DNA of 64,000 nucleotides from Vampirovibrio chlorellavorus (GCF_003149375.1 NZ_QFWH01000006.1:124001-188000); one strand, 5' to 3'. Shown: positions 9,311 through 17,599, numbered from the stretch's first letter. The notes: a model not told the origin generated them from the letters alone. Made by a program: numbers and translations.

Positions 9311-10189
9311 ATGCTGAAGGATTGTTTCATAACCCGGTGGGTGGATAACGCCCGTATTCACAGGATGGGTTTCAGTAAACGGGCTGCCGGTTTGGGCTCC
9401 ACGGCCACCGAAATGGGGCTGATTGGCGCGGTGGTGCTGGTGGCCAGCCTTGCGTTCCTGTTTTTCCTGGGGGAGGCCTTGCAGTACGCCTTTAGTTTTG
9501 TACGGAAGGATATGGTGACTCAGGTGGCCACTGCCAATGGGTTGTCCCCCGAGGCGTTTGTGGCGCAATGGAAAGGCGGTCAGCCGGGACAAAGCGAGGG
9601 TATTCTGAATCCTGTGCAGCCCACGGCCCCCGTGGTCACTGCGGGGAGTAACGGCAACGAGGCCCACGCGGAGATTTACAAGGCCTTGCAAGAATTAATT
9701 GATCGCTCCCTGCAAAAAGGCACCATGACGGAAGCGCAGGCGGATTTGCTGAGCAAGCTGGTTAAAGAGTTAATAATTAGCTATGGACTGGAATTTGCGA
9801 ATGACAAGGCTTATGATGCTTATGGAGAAGCCTGCATGGAGGTTTATGGGGAGGATTATATGAAGAGGTGGGATGCAGAAGAGGCTTATTGGGAGGCTTA
9901 TGAGCGCTCAGATGGCTCTTTTGAGAGTGCGGAAGCGGCTTATCGAAGTGTGCTGTCTATGGGTAATGATCCTTCTGATGCTGGTTTGGACGAACTGTAT
10001 GCAACGACCGCTAGTAATTATACAGAGTACATAAAGAGCGAGATGGCTATTTATGATCATCCAGATATCATATTGACAGAGCTGCTGTGGGCCGCTGATG
10101 AAATGGGACTTCTGAACAAACCAGACGTGAATGATTTACTTAATAAAGTTTCGCTAGAGGCCTACAAAGATAATAATACAGTGGGATGA
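9311..10189 (+). CDS. Pilin-like protein 1 (prepilin G|STATE, A-type transmembrane segment)
   Basis: A 292-residue protein with a basic leader ending in AAGLG29, a prepilin-peptidase site G|STATE with Glu at +5, and one transmembrane helix. The helix and following stretch are of the FLFFLGEALQYAF type shared with pilin gene 5. A Pro/Gly-rich linker follows, then a conserved helical module (KALQELIDRSL..GTMTEAQADLL) and an acidic, Tyr/Ala-rich C-terminal domain containing SAEAAYRSVL. The class III/Flp-like signal implies assembly or anchoring at the inner membrane, though the mature chain is several times larger than a typical Flp pilin. ATG 9311 matches the start of genes 4-6 and the fixed distance to the promoter. 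Function unknown; secreted fibre subunit is an inference. Confidence 0.8.
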   Translation: MLKDCFITRWVDNARIHRMGFSKRAAGLGSTATEMGLIGAVVLVASLAFLFFLGEALQYAFSFVRKDMVTQVATANGLSPEAFVAQWKGGQPGQSEGILNPVQPTAPVVTAGSNGNEAHAEIYKALQELIDRSLQKGTMTEAQADLLSKLVKELIISYGLEFANDKAYDAYGEACMEVYGEDYMKRWDAEEAYWEAYERSDGSFESAEAAYRSVLSMGNDPSDAGLDELYATTASNYTEYIKSEMAIYDHPDIILTELLWAADEMGLLNKPDVNDLLNKVSLEAYKDNNTVG

Positions 10190-10327
10190 TACTGCCCCCG
10201 GTTGTTGATGCGTGATTCCGGTTGCGTTGGCTATTTGCCACATTGAAGCAGGCGTTCTGTCTCACTCAGTCTGAGCGCCGGTTTAAAGGTGTGGTGAAGC
10301 GGCTTATTAATTTTTTTTAACAGTCGC

Positions 10328-10355
10328 TTCAGTTTTACGGTCCCGCTTCCGATAG
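10328..10355 (+). promoter_or_regulatory. Sigma-28-like promoter, pilin gene 2
   Basis: TTCAGTTT (10328-10335), 12-base spacer, TCCGATAG (10348-10355). ATG 10390 starts 34 bases after the -10 element, which supports that start over the internal ATG at 10414. A T-rich tract lies just upstream at about 10304-10319, as it does upstream of pilin gene 6. Confidence 0.55.
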
Positions 10356-10389
10356 GGGTTTTGTTGAGTTCTCCAGTTGCGCTGGCTGA

Positions 10390-11172
10390 ATGCGGACGGA
10401 TTTTTATAAATTGATGGGTGGGTATAGTTTGACAGACCAGACAGTTTTCAGGAGACGAATTCCGGGCTCTACCACCACTGAAATGGGTCTAATTGCCTCG
10501 GTGGTGCTGGTGACCACCATTGGGTTGTGGTTTTTGCTGGGCAACGGATTGAAACAGGCAATGGGCATGGTCAAGTCGGATATGTTGGCGCAAGTCTCAA
10601 ACGCCAATGGCACGACCGCGGCGGTGTACGAGCCACCCCCGCCGCTGCCTCCACCCGTTCTGGATGATCCCCTCCCTGAGCCCGTTGAACCGACCCCAAC
10701 CGTGGTCACTGTCGGGAGTAACGGGAACGAATGGCACCCGGAGACTTATAAAGCCCTGGAGGCCTTGATTAATCGTGCCCTGCAGAAGGGAACCATGAAG
10801 GAAGCGCAAGCGGATTTACTGCGTCAGCTCATCGCTCAGATTCTACTTTTTAACGATTTGCATAATGTTTTCGTTGATTCCTATGTTGAATGTGACTATG
10901 TGGTCTGTGATTTCGATGTACTTTCCACAAAGCAAGTTGAGTTCAGAGGGGAAACCTTTATGCTCACGGATTTGATGAAACGACTGGGTAAAACCCTCAC
11001 CCCATCGGAATATCCGGAATTGGAGGGGCCATATGGCTTTTATGATTCCGATGCTTTATATGAAAAGTCTGAGGGGACGATCGCAGAAAAATTATTTAGT
11101 GAAGCAGAGACCAAGGGGGTTTTGGACGATCCAGAGATTTTTGACTTTGTTATGACCGTAAAGTCGCAATAA
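10390..11172 (+). CDS. Pilin-like protein 2 (G|STTTE, Pro-rich linker)
   Basis: 260 residues. The leader ends at Gly26, followed by STTTE and a GLWFLLG-type membrane helix. The linker is the most proline-rich of the array (PPPPLPPP, PEPVEPTPT). The conserved module KALEALINRAL..GTMKEAQADLL is present. The C-terminal domain carries VEFRGETFMLTDLMKRLG, akin to the EFEGKNYLVPELAAKAG segment of genes 3 and 4, and ends in GVLDDPEIFDF. It is the most divergent of the six close copies. Gene 3 starts 84 bases downstream without a recognisable promoter of its own, so the two may be co-transcribed. Confidence 0.8.
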   Translation: MRTDFYKLMGGYSLTDQTVFRRRIPGSTTTEMGLIASVVLVTTIGLWFLLGNGLKQAMGMVKSDMLAQVSNANGTTAAVYEPPPPLPPPVLDDPLPEPVEPTPTVVTVGSNGNEWHPETYKALEALINRALQKGTMKEAQADLLRQLIAQILLFNDLHNVFVDSYVECDYVVCDFDVLSTKQVEFRGETFMLTDLMKRLGKTLTPSEYPELEGPYGFYDSDALYEKSEGTIAEKLFSEAETKGVLDDPEIFDFVMTVKSQ

Positions 11173-11255
11173 ATGCAGGTCACGCATGACTGACAGGTTA
11201 GGCATTACTGAATGGAATACTGGCGGATTGTTTCCAAGTCACCAGCAATCAATGA

Positions 11256-11990
11256 ATGGGTGGGTACAGTGTGATACAAAAGACGGATTTCAGGAAACGA
11301 GTACCGGGCTCCACAGCCACTGAAATGGGGCTGATTGGGGCGGTGGTGCTGGTGGCTACCATTGGGTTGTGGTTTTTGCTGGGCAGCGGGCTGAAACAGG
11401 CATTGGTGATGGTCAAGTCGGACATGTTGGCGCAGGTCTCCAAGACCAACGCTACACCTTTGGGGCAGCAAGAACCGCCCAGTGTATTGCCCCCACCAGC
11501 CCTGGATGCCTCCGTCCCTGAGCCCGTTGAACCGACGCCAACCGTTATTACAGCCGGGAGTAACGGGAACGAGACCTATGCTAAGACTGATAAGGCCTTG
11601 CAGGCCTTGATTGAGCGCGCTCTGAAAAATGGTACCATGACGGAAGCGCAGGCGGACTTGCTCAAGGCCTTTGTCAAGCAACATACCCGAATGATGATCA
11701 TGGAAAAACTCATTCATGATGCAGTGATCGAGGCTCAAGAGGATTTTGAGGTAATTTCCAGAATGGAAGTTCAGTTTGAGGGGAAAAATTATCTGGTCCC
11801 TGAATTGGCGGCGAAAGCAGGTCTGGAATGGGATACGGAGTTTTCTATATTTTTTATGGTGACAGATGACTATGAACAATCGGAGGGGGGTGTTTACGAT
11901 GCTTTATGGGATCAACTCGATGAAAGTGGACTTTTGGATGATCCGGAAGTAGGCGAATTCCTGACGGAATTTTATCAATCTTTTCGGTAG
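11256..11990 (+). CDS. Pilin-like protein 3
   Basis: 244 residues with a short leader (cleavage after Gly18, then STATE), the GLWFLLGSGLKQAL membrane segment, a PxPEPVEPTPT linker and the conserved GTMTEAQADLL module. The C-terminal domain contains EVQFEGKNYLVPELAAKAGLEWDTE split over two stretches, nearly identical to gene 4, and closes with SGLLDDPEVGEFL. The leader resembles gene 2 (MGGYS) whereas the body resembles gene 4, one of several mosaic patterns in the array. No sigma-28-like box was found in front of it. Confidence 0.8.
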   Translation: MGGYSVIQKTDFRKRVPGSTATEMGLIGAVVLVATIGLWFLLGSGLKQALVMVKSDMLAQVSKTNATPLGQQEPPSVLPPPALDASVPEPVEPTPTVITAGSNGNETYAKTDKALQALIERALKNGTMTEAQADLLKAFVKQHTRMMIMEKLIHDAVIEAQEDFEVISRMEVQFEGKNYLVPELAAKAGLEWDTEFSIFFMVTDDYEQSEGGVYDALWDQLDESGLLDDPEVGEFLTEFYQSFR

Positions 11991-12330
11991 TTTCAGGTGA
12001 ATTGGCGCCACAGGGTTGCTGATTTTCTGAACGCGTTCTGACGGTCTACCGGGCTTTGCCATCTGTCTCCGGATTTTCCCGGCATTGATGGCTGAATGAG
12101 TGATAATAGGATGTTAATTTTACGTAATGGTTACTTCAGTCTGGCCTGTCCCTTCCGATAACTTTTGCATGAGGCAAGGCAAGAGCGCAGCCTGAATGCT
12201 AAAGGATTGTTTCACAACCCGGTGGGTGGGTAATGCCCGGATTCACAGGGCGGTTTTTAGGAAACGAGGTGCCGGTTTGGGCTCTACGGCCACTGAAATG
12301 GGGCTGATTGGGGCGGTGGTGCTGGTGGCC
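11988..12330 (+). repeat. Long direct repeat, copy 1 (promoter plus pilin leader)
   Basis: About 343 bases spanning the 3' end of pilin gene 3, the intergenic promoter region and the leader plus first membrane residues of gene 4. The copy at 12961-13303, offset by 973 bases, differs at about six positions counted by eye. Such repeats allow deletion, duplication or gene conversion of a whole cassette. Confidence 0.9.
12135..12161 (+). promoter_or_regulatory. Sigma-28-like promoter, pilin gene 4
   Basis: TTCAGTCT (12135-12142), 11-base spacer, TCCGATAA (12154-12161). The gene's ATG is 34 bases after the -10 element. The -10 matches seven of eight positions of GCCGATAA. Confidence 0.62.
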
Positions 12331-12963
12331 ACCATTGGGTTGTGGTTTTTGCTGGGCAACGGGTTGAAACAGGCATTGGTGATGGTCAAGTCGGACATGT
12401 TGGCGCAGGTCTCCAAGACCAACGCTACACCTGTGGGGCAGCAAGAACCGCCCAGTGTGCTGCCCCCAGCAGCCCTGGATGCTCCCGTCCCTGAGCCCGT
12501 TGAACCGACGCCAACCGTTATTACAGCCGGGAGTAACGGGAACGAGACCTATGCTAAGACTGATAAGGCCTTGCAGGCCTTGATTGAGCGCTCTTTGCAA
12601 GAAGGCACCATGACGGAAGCCCAGGCGGATTTGTTCAAGGCCTATGTCAAACAAGTAACCCGAGTGATGAATATAGAAAAACTCCTCGATGATACAGCGA
12701 CCAAGGCTCAAAAGGATTTTGAGGTAATTTCCAGAATGGAAGTTCAGTTTGAGGGGAAAAATTATCTGGTTCCTGAATTGGCGGCGAAAGCCGGTTTGGA
12801 ATGGGATACTGAGTATTCTGGTTTTTATGCTGCTACATATGACGATGAACAATCGGAGTGGGCTGTTTGCAATGCTATGTTCGAACAGCTCGAGGAAAGT
12901 GGGATCCTGGATGAGCCGAAAGTAGACGAATTCATGATGACATTTTGGAGATCTCTTTGGTAG
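12196..12963 (+). CDS. Pilin-like protein 4
   Basis: 255 residues. The 29-residue leader ends in RGAGLG, followed by STATE and the GLWFLLGNGLKQAL membrane segment. The linker, the GTMTEAQADL module and the EGKNYLVPELAAKAG domain are close to gene 3, differing mainly in the last 40 residues, which end SGILDEPKVDEFM. Upstream DNA and leader are almost identical to gene 5, although the gene 5 product has a different membrane segment and C-terminus. This places a recombination breakpoint just after the prepilin cleavage site. Confidence 0.8.
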   Translation: MLKDCFTTRWVGNARIHRAVFRKRGAGLGSTATEMGLIGAVVLVATIGLWFLLGNGLKQALVMVKSDMLAQVSKTNATPVGQQEPPSVLPPAALDAPVPEPVEPTPTVITAGSNGNETYAKTDKALQALIERSLQEGTMTEAQADLFKAYVKQVTRVMNIEKLLDDTATKAQKDFEVISRMEVQFEGKNYLVPELAAKAGLEWDTEYSGFYAATYDDEQSEWAVCNAMFEQLEESGILDEPKVDEFMMTFWRSLW

Positions 12964-13303
12964 TTTCAGGTGAATTGGCGCTACAGGGTTGCTGATTTTC
13001 TGAATGCGTTCTGACGGCCTACCGGGCTTTGCCATCTGTCTCCGGATTTTCCCGGCATTGATGGCTGAATGAGTGATAATAGGATGTTAATTTTACGTAA
13101 TGGTTACTTCAGTCTGGCCTGTTCCTTCCGATAACTTTTGCATGAGGCAAGGCAAGAGCGCAGCCTGAATGCTAAAGGATTGTTTCACAACCCGGTGGGT
13201 GGGTAATGCCTGGATTCACAGGGCGGTTTTTAGGAAACGAGGTGCCGGTTTGGGCTCTACGGCCACTGAAATGGGGCTGATTGGAGCGGTGGTGCTGGTG
13301 GCC
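12961..13303 (+). repeat. Long direct repeat, copy 2
   Basis: Second copy of the repeat at 11988-12330. Identity is lost after GGTGCTGGTGGCC within the codons for the membrane helix, where gene 5 switches to an A-type sequence. Confidence 0.9.
13108..13134 (+). promoter_or_regulatory. Sigma-28-like promoter, pilin gene 5
   Basis: TTCAGTCT (13108-13115), 11-base spacer, TCCGATAA (13127-13134), with the ATG 34 bases downstream of the -10. It lies inside the long direct repeat shared with gene 4. Confidence 0.62.
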
Positions 13304-14056
13304 AGTCTTACGTTCCTGTTTTTCCTGGGGGAGGCCTTGCAGTATGCCTTTAGTTTTGTACGGAAGGATATGGTGACTCAGGTGGCCACTGCCAATGGGC
13401 TATCCCCCGATGCGTTTGTAGCGCAATGGAAAGGCGGTCAGCCGGGACAGAGCGAGGGTATTCTAAATCCTGTACAGCCCACGGCCCCCGTGGTCACTGC
13501 GGGGAGTAACGGCAACGAGGCCCATGCGGAAATTTACAAAGCCTTGCAGGAATTAATCGATCGCTCTCTGAAAAAAGGCACCATGACGGAAGCGCAGGCG
13601 GATTTGCTGAGCAAGTATATTAAGGCAGCTCAGCATTACTTCGAATCACTAAGTGCCTGGGATAAAGCATACTCTGTTTATTTTTTTCCTTTTTATTTTG
13701 AAGGGTCTATTGAAACAGAGGGGTTTACGGCCATTTACGAAGCCGAATCTGCTTATGAGGAAGTTTACCAAAAAACAGGGTCTTATGAGGAAGCTGAAGC
13801 GGCATATCGGAACGTATTGGACGATTATTCTGCTGTTTTTGATGAATCGCCTGAATCTCTTTCTAAAAAATATACAACTCTTCAAGAAGCCCTGCAGCGT
13901 ACACATGAAACCTTGATAATTTTTAGTGGATTGGAGGCAGCGGCTGTGGAAAACGGACTTTTAGATGATCCCGAGGTGGTTTATTTTATTGATACACTCT
14001 GGTTTGAATCTTACGAGAAAATCGATCTTTGGGGTGCTGATACTACAGAGGGATGA
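13169..14056 (+). CDS. Pilin-like protein 5 (hybrid: gene 4 leader, gene 1 body)
   Basis: 295 residues. The leader and cleavage site match gene 4. From the membrane helix on (FLFFLGEALQYAF, VRKDMVTQVATANGL, AQWKGGQPGQSEG) it matches gene 1, and the C-terminal domain is also of the gene 1 type (YEEAEAAYRNVL, ENGLLDDPEV). The variable part is more A+T-rich than the conserved part. It is an evident mosaic, best explained by recombination between cassettes. Confidence 0.8.
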   Translation: MLKDCFTTRWVGNAWIHRAVFRKRGAGLGSTATEMGLIGAVVLVASLTFLFFLGEALQYAFSFVRKDMVTQVATANGLSPDAFVAQWKGGQPGQSEGILNPVQPTAPVVTAGSNGNEAHAEIYKALQELIDRSLKKGTMTEAQADLLSKYIKAAQHYFESLSAWDKAYSVYFFPFYFEGSIETEGFTAIYEAESAYEEVYQKTGSYEEAEAAYRNVLDDYSAVFDESPESLSKKYTTLQEALQRTHETLIIFSGLEAAAVENGLLDDPEVVYFIDTLWFESYEKIDLWGADTTEG

Positions 14057-14251
14057 GACTGCCCTGTGTAGTGATGCGTGATTTCGGTAGCGCTGGCTGG
14101 CTTGGTCCAGAGAATTGAAGGCTGCCGTATTTGCAAGTGAAAAAAACGGGTGGCGACAGAGTGCTACTTTTGACAGGCGTTCTGTCTCACTCAGCCTGAG
14201 CGCCGGTTTGAAGGCATTGTGAAGCGGCTTATTAATTTTTTTAACATTTGC

Positions 14252-14279
14252 TTCAGTTTTAGGGTGCCGCTTCCGATAA
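14252..14279 (+). promoter_or_regulatory. Sigma-28-like promoter, pilin gene 6, with adjacent palindrome
   Basis: TTCAGTTT (14252-14259), 12-base spacer, TCCGATAA (14272-14279), ATG 34 bases downstream. Immediately downstream at about 14283-14295 is the perfect palindrome TTGCATAATGCAA, which is degenerate in front of genes 4 and 5; it could be an operator in the initially transcribed region. Confidence 0.6.
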
Positions 14280-14313
14280 CTTTTGCATAATGCAAGGCAA
14301 GAGCGCAGCCTGA

Positions 14314-15210
14314 ATGCTAAAGGATTGTTTCACAACCCGGTGGGTGGGTAATGCCCGGATTCACAGGGTGGGTTTCAGTAAACGGGCTGCCGGTTTGGGC
14401 TCTACGGCCACTGAAATGGGGCTGATTGGGGCGGTGGTGCTGGTGGCTACCATTGGGTTGTGGTTTTTGCTGGGCAACGGGTTGAAACAGGCATTGGTGA
14501 TGGTCAAGTCGGACATGTTGGCGCAGGTCTCCATGGCCAACGCTTCACCTTTGGGGCAGCAAGAACCGCCCAGTGTGCTGCCCCCAGCAGCCCTGGATGT
14601 TCTCGTCCCTGAGCCCGTTGAACCGACGCCAACCGTGATGACTGCGGGGGGAAACGGCAACGAGGCCCATGCGGAAATTTACAAAGCCTTGCAGGAATTA
14701 ATCGATCGCTCTCTGAAAAAAGGCACCATGACGGAAGCACAGGCTGATTTGTTGCGTCAACTGGTCAAGCAGATGCTTTATTCCGCAGAATGCGCTTTTG
14801 CTGCTAAGGAGGCATTTGATGCTTATATGAAGTCTTATGGGGAACTTTATGAATTGAATTTTTACAGCGGCCCTGGTGGGGGGATTGACCAATATAAGTT
14901 AGAGCAGGTTTATGGGGAGGCTTATAAAGACTCGAATGGTTCTTATGAGAGTGCGGAAGCGGCTTACGCAAGCTTATTGTTAAACACCTACAAGCCTTAT
15001 AAACCGGATACAGGTAAACTGTACGCGGATCTGGCTAAAAAATATACCAATACCCTTAAAAGTCAGGCCGTCTCGGATAAAAACGCCAATATTAACAAAG
15101 AACTGGATGCGGCCGTCCAGGAAAGCGGCATTCTGAACGATCCTGAGGTGTCTGACTTTATCGCTCAAGTGGGGCAGCAAGCATTCGAGATTTTTATGAT
15201 GGGCCGCTGA
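14314..15210 (+). CDS. Pilin-like protein 6 (hybrid: gene 4 membrane segment, gene 1/5 module)
   Basis: 298 residues. The leader resembles gene 1 (GFSKRAAGLG), the membrane segment and linker resemble genes 3 and 4 (GLWFLLGNGLKQAL), and from the NGNEAHAEIYKALQEL module onward it resembles gene 5. An 86-base stretch at 14653-14738 is identical to 13508-13593 in gene 5. The C-terminal domain is Tyr/Ala-rich (SAEAAYASLL) and ends SGILNDPEVSDFI. It is the clearest three-way mosaic in the array. Confidence 0.8.
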   Translation: MLKDCFTTRWVGNARIHRVGFSKRAAGLGSTATEMGLIGAVVLVATIGLWFLLGNGLKQALVMVKSDMLAQVSMANASPLGQQEPPSVLPPAALDVLVPEPVEPTPTVMTAGGNGNEAHAEIYKALQELIDRSLKKGTMTEAQADLLRQLVKQMLYSAECAFAAKEAFDAYMKSYGELYELNFYSGPGGGIDQYKLEQVYGEAYKDSNGSYESAEAAYASLLLNTYKPYKPDTGKLYADLAKKYTNTLKSQAVSDKNANINKELDAAVQESGILNDPEVSDFIAQVGQQAFEIFMMGR

Positions 15211-15463
15211 TGCTGTGTGTGACCATGATGATTGAGTCTGGGGGCGCTGGCTGGGAAGGCCTGACAATTTGAGATTGCCAGAGTTTGAGCGGAATAAAAA
15301 CAGATTCAGGACAGGTTGTTAACACACTTTAGTTGCCTGCTCTCCTGTTTTGTCTGAGTCTTTTTTGCAGGCTGATTGTATAAAATTTGTAACGAAGCAC
15401 TCAAGAGAATGTTTAAAGGGGCCGATACCATTCAGAGTCGGTAAGAAACGAGTGAACGCCTTG

Positions 15464-16402
15464 ATGATAGCGCCCGATCCCAGGAAACCGCATGGCTCGG
15501 CTCAACCCGTGACCGTTCACCGGGCGACGGCCCGGCGGGGGAACACATCCATGGAGTACACGCTGGTGGGTGCTTCCGTTCTGGTGGCCACGGTTGGTCT
15601 GTGGTTCTTACTGGGTGGGTATTTAAAAGATATTTTTTTGGTTATCAAAGCCGACATGGGCGTCCGGGGAGTGGTTTCCAGCTTATCAGGCATGGTCCAA
15701 GGGCTTGACCAACTTATGGATGTGAAAAGCACGGATGGGCGAACCATTGACACCGGATTGGAATTCGGGGCGCCCACTACGCAAACGGTTGGCACCAGCG
15801 GCAACACCGCCGAGGCCTACAAGAATTTGAGAAAACTATCGGAAAAGGCCGTGGGGGAAGGTAAAATGACCCAGGAAGAAGCGGCCAATCTGGATGCTTT
15901 GGCCCAGCAGGCGCTGAAGTTGGCAGGCATCCAAAAGGCCATAGAGACCGCTATGGCTCAAGTCGGTCTTGATAATAAGGCGCTACTGGCCATGCAGGTG
16001 CAACTGGAAGGTGAAAGTTACACGGTGGCTGAGTTGGCGGAAATGATTGGCTGGAAGGAGAACACCAGCGGGGATGGAAACCCATTGGTTCCGGATGCGA
16101 ACGCCAACGGGGCCGAGTTGAATATCCTGAAAGAATTGTATCAGGAGGCTTTGGCCAGTGGGGCCCTCAAAGACGCCGGAGTGAAGGATCTGGTGAGCCA
16201 ACTGACCGGACAGGTAGCCAATTTCAGCGATGTTTCCCAAAACGCCAGTGACGGGGTTGTTATCGAGGCCCCCCAAGCGGCTCAGGAGCAATACGAAGAA
16301 GGGGTGGCTGACCAGTTGGGCGATGGTACCACCAGTACGTCCGGTCCTTCACAGCAGGCTGGTTCTGGCATTGCAGGCGCAAATTCAGGTCGCGGACAGT
16401 AA
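15464..16402 (+). CDS. Pilin-like protein 7 (divergent, canonical Flp-type G|NTSMEY site)
   Basis: About 312 residues if ATG 15464 is used; GTG 15452 and TTG 15350 are alternatives. The cleavage site RRG26|NTSMEY has the Flp hallmark Glu-Tyr, followed by a GLWFLLGGYLKD helix related to the six upstream genes. The conserved module appears as KAVGEGKMTQEEAANLDAL, and QLEGESYTVAELAEMIGW corresponds to the EGKNYLVPELAAKAG segment of genes 3 and 4. The C-terminal 60 residues are Gln/Ser/Gly-rich. No sigma-28-like box is seen upstream. The 3' end overlaps the convergent lpxB by 18 bases. Probably the older, non-amplified member of the family. Confidence 0.78.
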   Translation: MIAPDPRKPHGSAQPVTVHRATARRGNTSMEYTLVGASVLVATVGLWFLLGGYLKDIFLVIKADMGVRGVVSSLSGMVQGLDQLMDVKSTDGRTIDTGLEFGAPTTQTVGTSGNTAEAYKNLRKLSEKAVGEGKMTQEEAANLDALAQQALKLAGIQKAIETAMAQVGLDNKALLAMQVQLEGESYTVAELAEMIGWKENTSGDGNPLVPDANANGAELNILKELYQEALASGALKDAGVKDLVSQLTGQVANFSDVSQNASDGVVIEAPQAAQEQYEEGVADQLGDGTTSTSGPSQQAGSGIAGANSGRGQ

Positions 16403-17599
16403 GGGGTTCTCCTTTGCCTGCGGATGGGGCTGCTGTTGCAGCAATTTCAGAATGCCTTGGGCCACGTTCCGGGGCGTACCGCCGGTACTCAGGGATTGGC
16501 GGATGTGGGCAAAGCCTGCCAGTTGCCGCTGCACTTGCTCCGACTGCGGATCAAACAAGGGTAAGGCGGCCTGACTGATGCGGTCTGGATTGGCCTGATC
16601 CTGCCAAAGCTCCGGCACCATGGGGCGTTCCATATCGGTGAGGATATTGGGCAATCCCATACAGGGCAACTGCATTAACCGGATGGCGATTTGATAAATC
16701 AGGGGGTGCAGCTTGTACATCAAAATCATGGGGGTGTTGTATAAAGCCCCTTCCAGGGTGACCGTGCCGGAGGCGGCAATCATCAGGTCGGCTACCCCCA
16801 GCAGGGCGTGATTCTGGTTTTTCAGCAGGGTGACCGGGGGAAGGCCCTGGCCGCCCGCTTTGCGCCAGGCGGCTTCCAGGCGGGGGATAAAAAAGTCGTC
16901 ACTCAGGGAACCCGCCTGAGCCATTACAAATTGCGCCTTGGGCTGTTCCCGCCGCAGACGAGGCAGACTGCCGATGATGGCGGGCAGCAGGTAGTCGATT
17001 TCCAGTTTGCGAGAGCCGGGCATGAGGGCCACAATGGGGTCTTCCGGCCTCAGTCCCTGAGTCTGGCAAAAAGCGGTTCTGTCCGGCGGAGGGGGCAGTT
17101 CGCCTATTAACGGGTGACCCACATAGGTGACCGGAATGTCGTGCGACTCGTACAGGTCTTTCTCAAAGGGAAAAATGCAGAACACGTGGTCGACAGACGC
17201 CTTGATTTTTTTGATGCGTCCCGGGCGGGTGGCCCACACTTGCGGGGGGATGAAGTAAAACACCCGGTATCCCCGTTTTTTGAGCCTGGCGGCCATGTAC
17301 AGGTTGAAGCCCCCGTAATCAATCAGCAGAACGGCGTCCGGTTGAAAGTCCTGCAAGCGCCCAAGAATTTTTTGCCCCAGCCAGAAATGATAGGGCGCCC
17401 CCAGCACCGCTCCAAACCCCACCCGGCCCATTTTGGATTGATCGCTGAGAAGGGGAACGCCCAGCGCTTTCAGGTGCGGCCCTCCTACGGCTTCGATGAC
17501 CACATCCGGCTGTTCGGCCTGCAAGGCCTGGACCACCTTGGCGGCGTGAATATCGCCGGAATAGTCCCCGGCAATCAGGAAGAGGCGATTACCTGTCAT
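16385..17599 (-). CDS. lpxB: Lipid-A-disaccharide synthase
   Basis: A 404-residue GT19 enzyme that joins UDP-diacylglucosamine and lipid X into the lipid A disaccharide at the inner membrane. Family marks are the N-terminal LIAGDYSGDIHAAKVV, the AVGGPHLKALG segment, IDYGGFNLYMAARLKKRG near residue 95, the LMPGSRKLEI motif near 190 and the ASGTVTLEGAL donor-binding motif near 280. It overlaps the upstream lpxI by 11 bases, giving an lpxI-lpxB operon, and is direct evidence for a lipopolysaccharide outer membrane. Confidence 0.93.
   Translation of the reverse strand: MTGNRLFLIAGDYSGDIHAAKVVQALQAEQPDVVIEAVGGPHLKALGVPLLSDQSKMGRVGFGAVLGAPYHFWLGQKILGRLQDFQPDAVLLIDYGGFNLYMAARLKKRGYRVFYFIPPQVWATRPGRIKKIKASVDHVFCIFPFEKDLYESHDIPVTYVGHPLIGELPPPPDRTAFCQTQGLRPEDPIVALMPGSRKLEIDYLLPAIIGSLPRLRREQPKAQFVMAQAGSLSDDFFIPRLEAAWRKAGGQGLPPVTLLKNQNHALLGVADLMIAASGTVTLEGALYNTPMILMYKLHPLIYQIAIRLMQLPCMGLPNILTDMERPMVPELWQDQANPDRISQAALPLFDPQSEQVQRQLAGFAHIRQSLSTGGTPRNVAQGILKLLQQQPHPQAKENPLLSAT

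Noticed and set aside
14252-14295. Sigma-54 promoter (TTGCAT) for the pilin genes
   Set aside because: No GG lies at the required distance before the GC of TTGCA; the sigma-28-like reading fits all five units instead.
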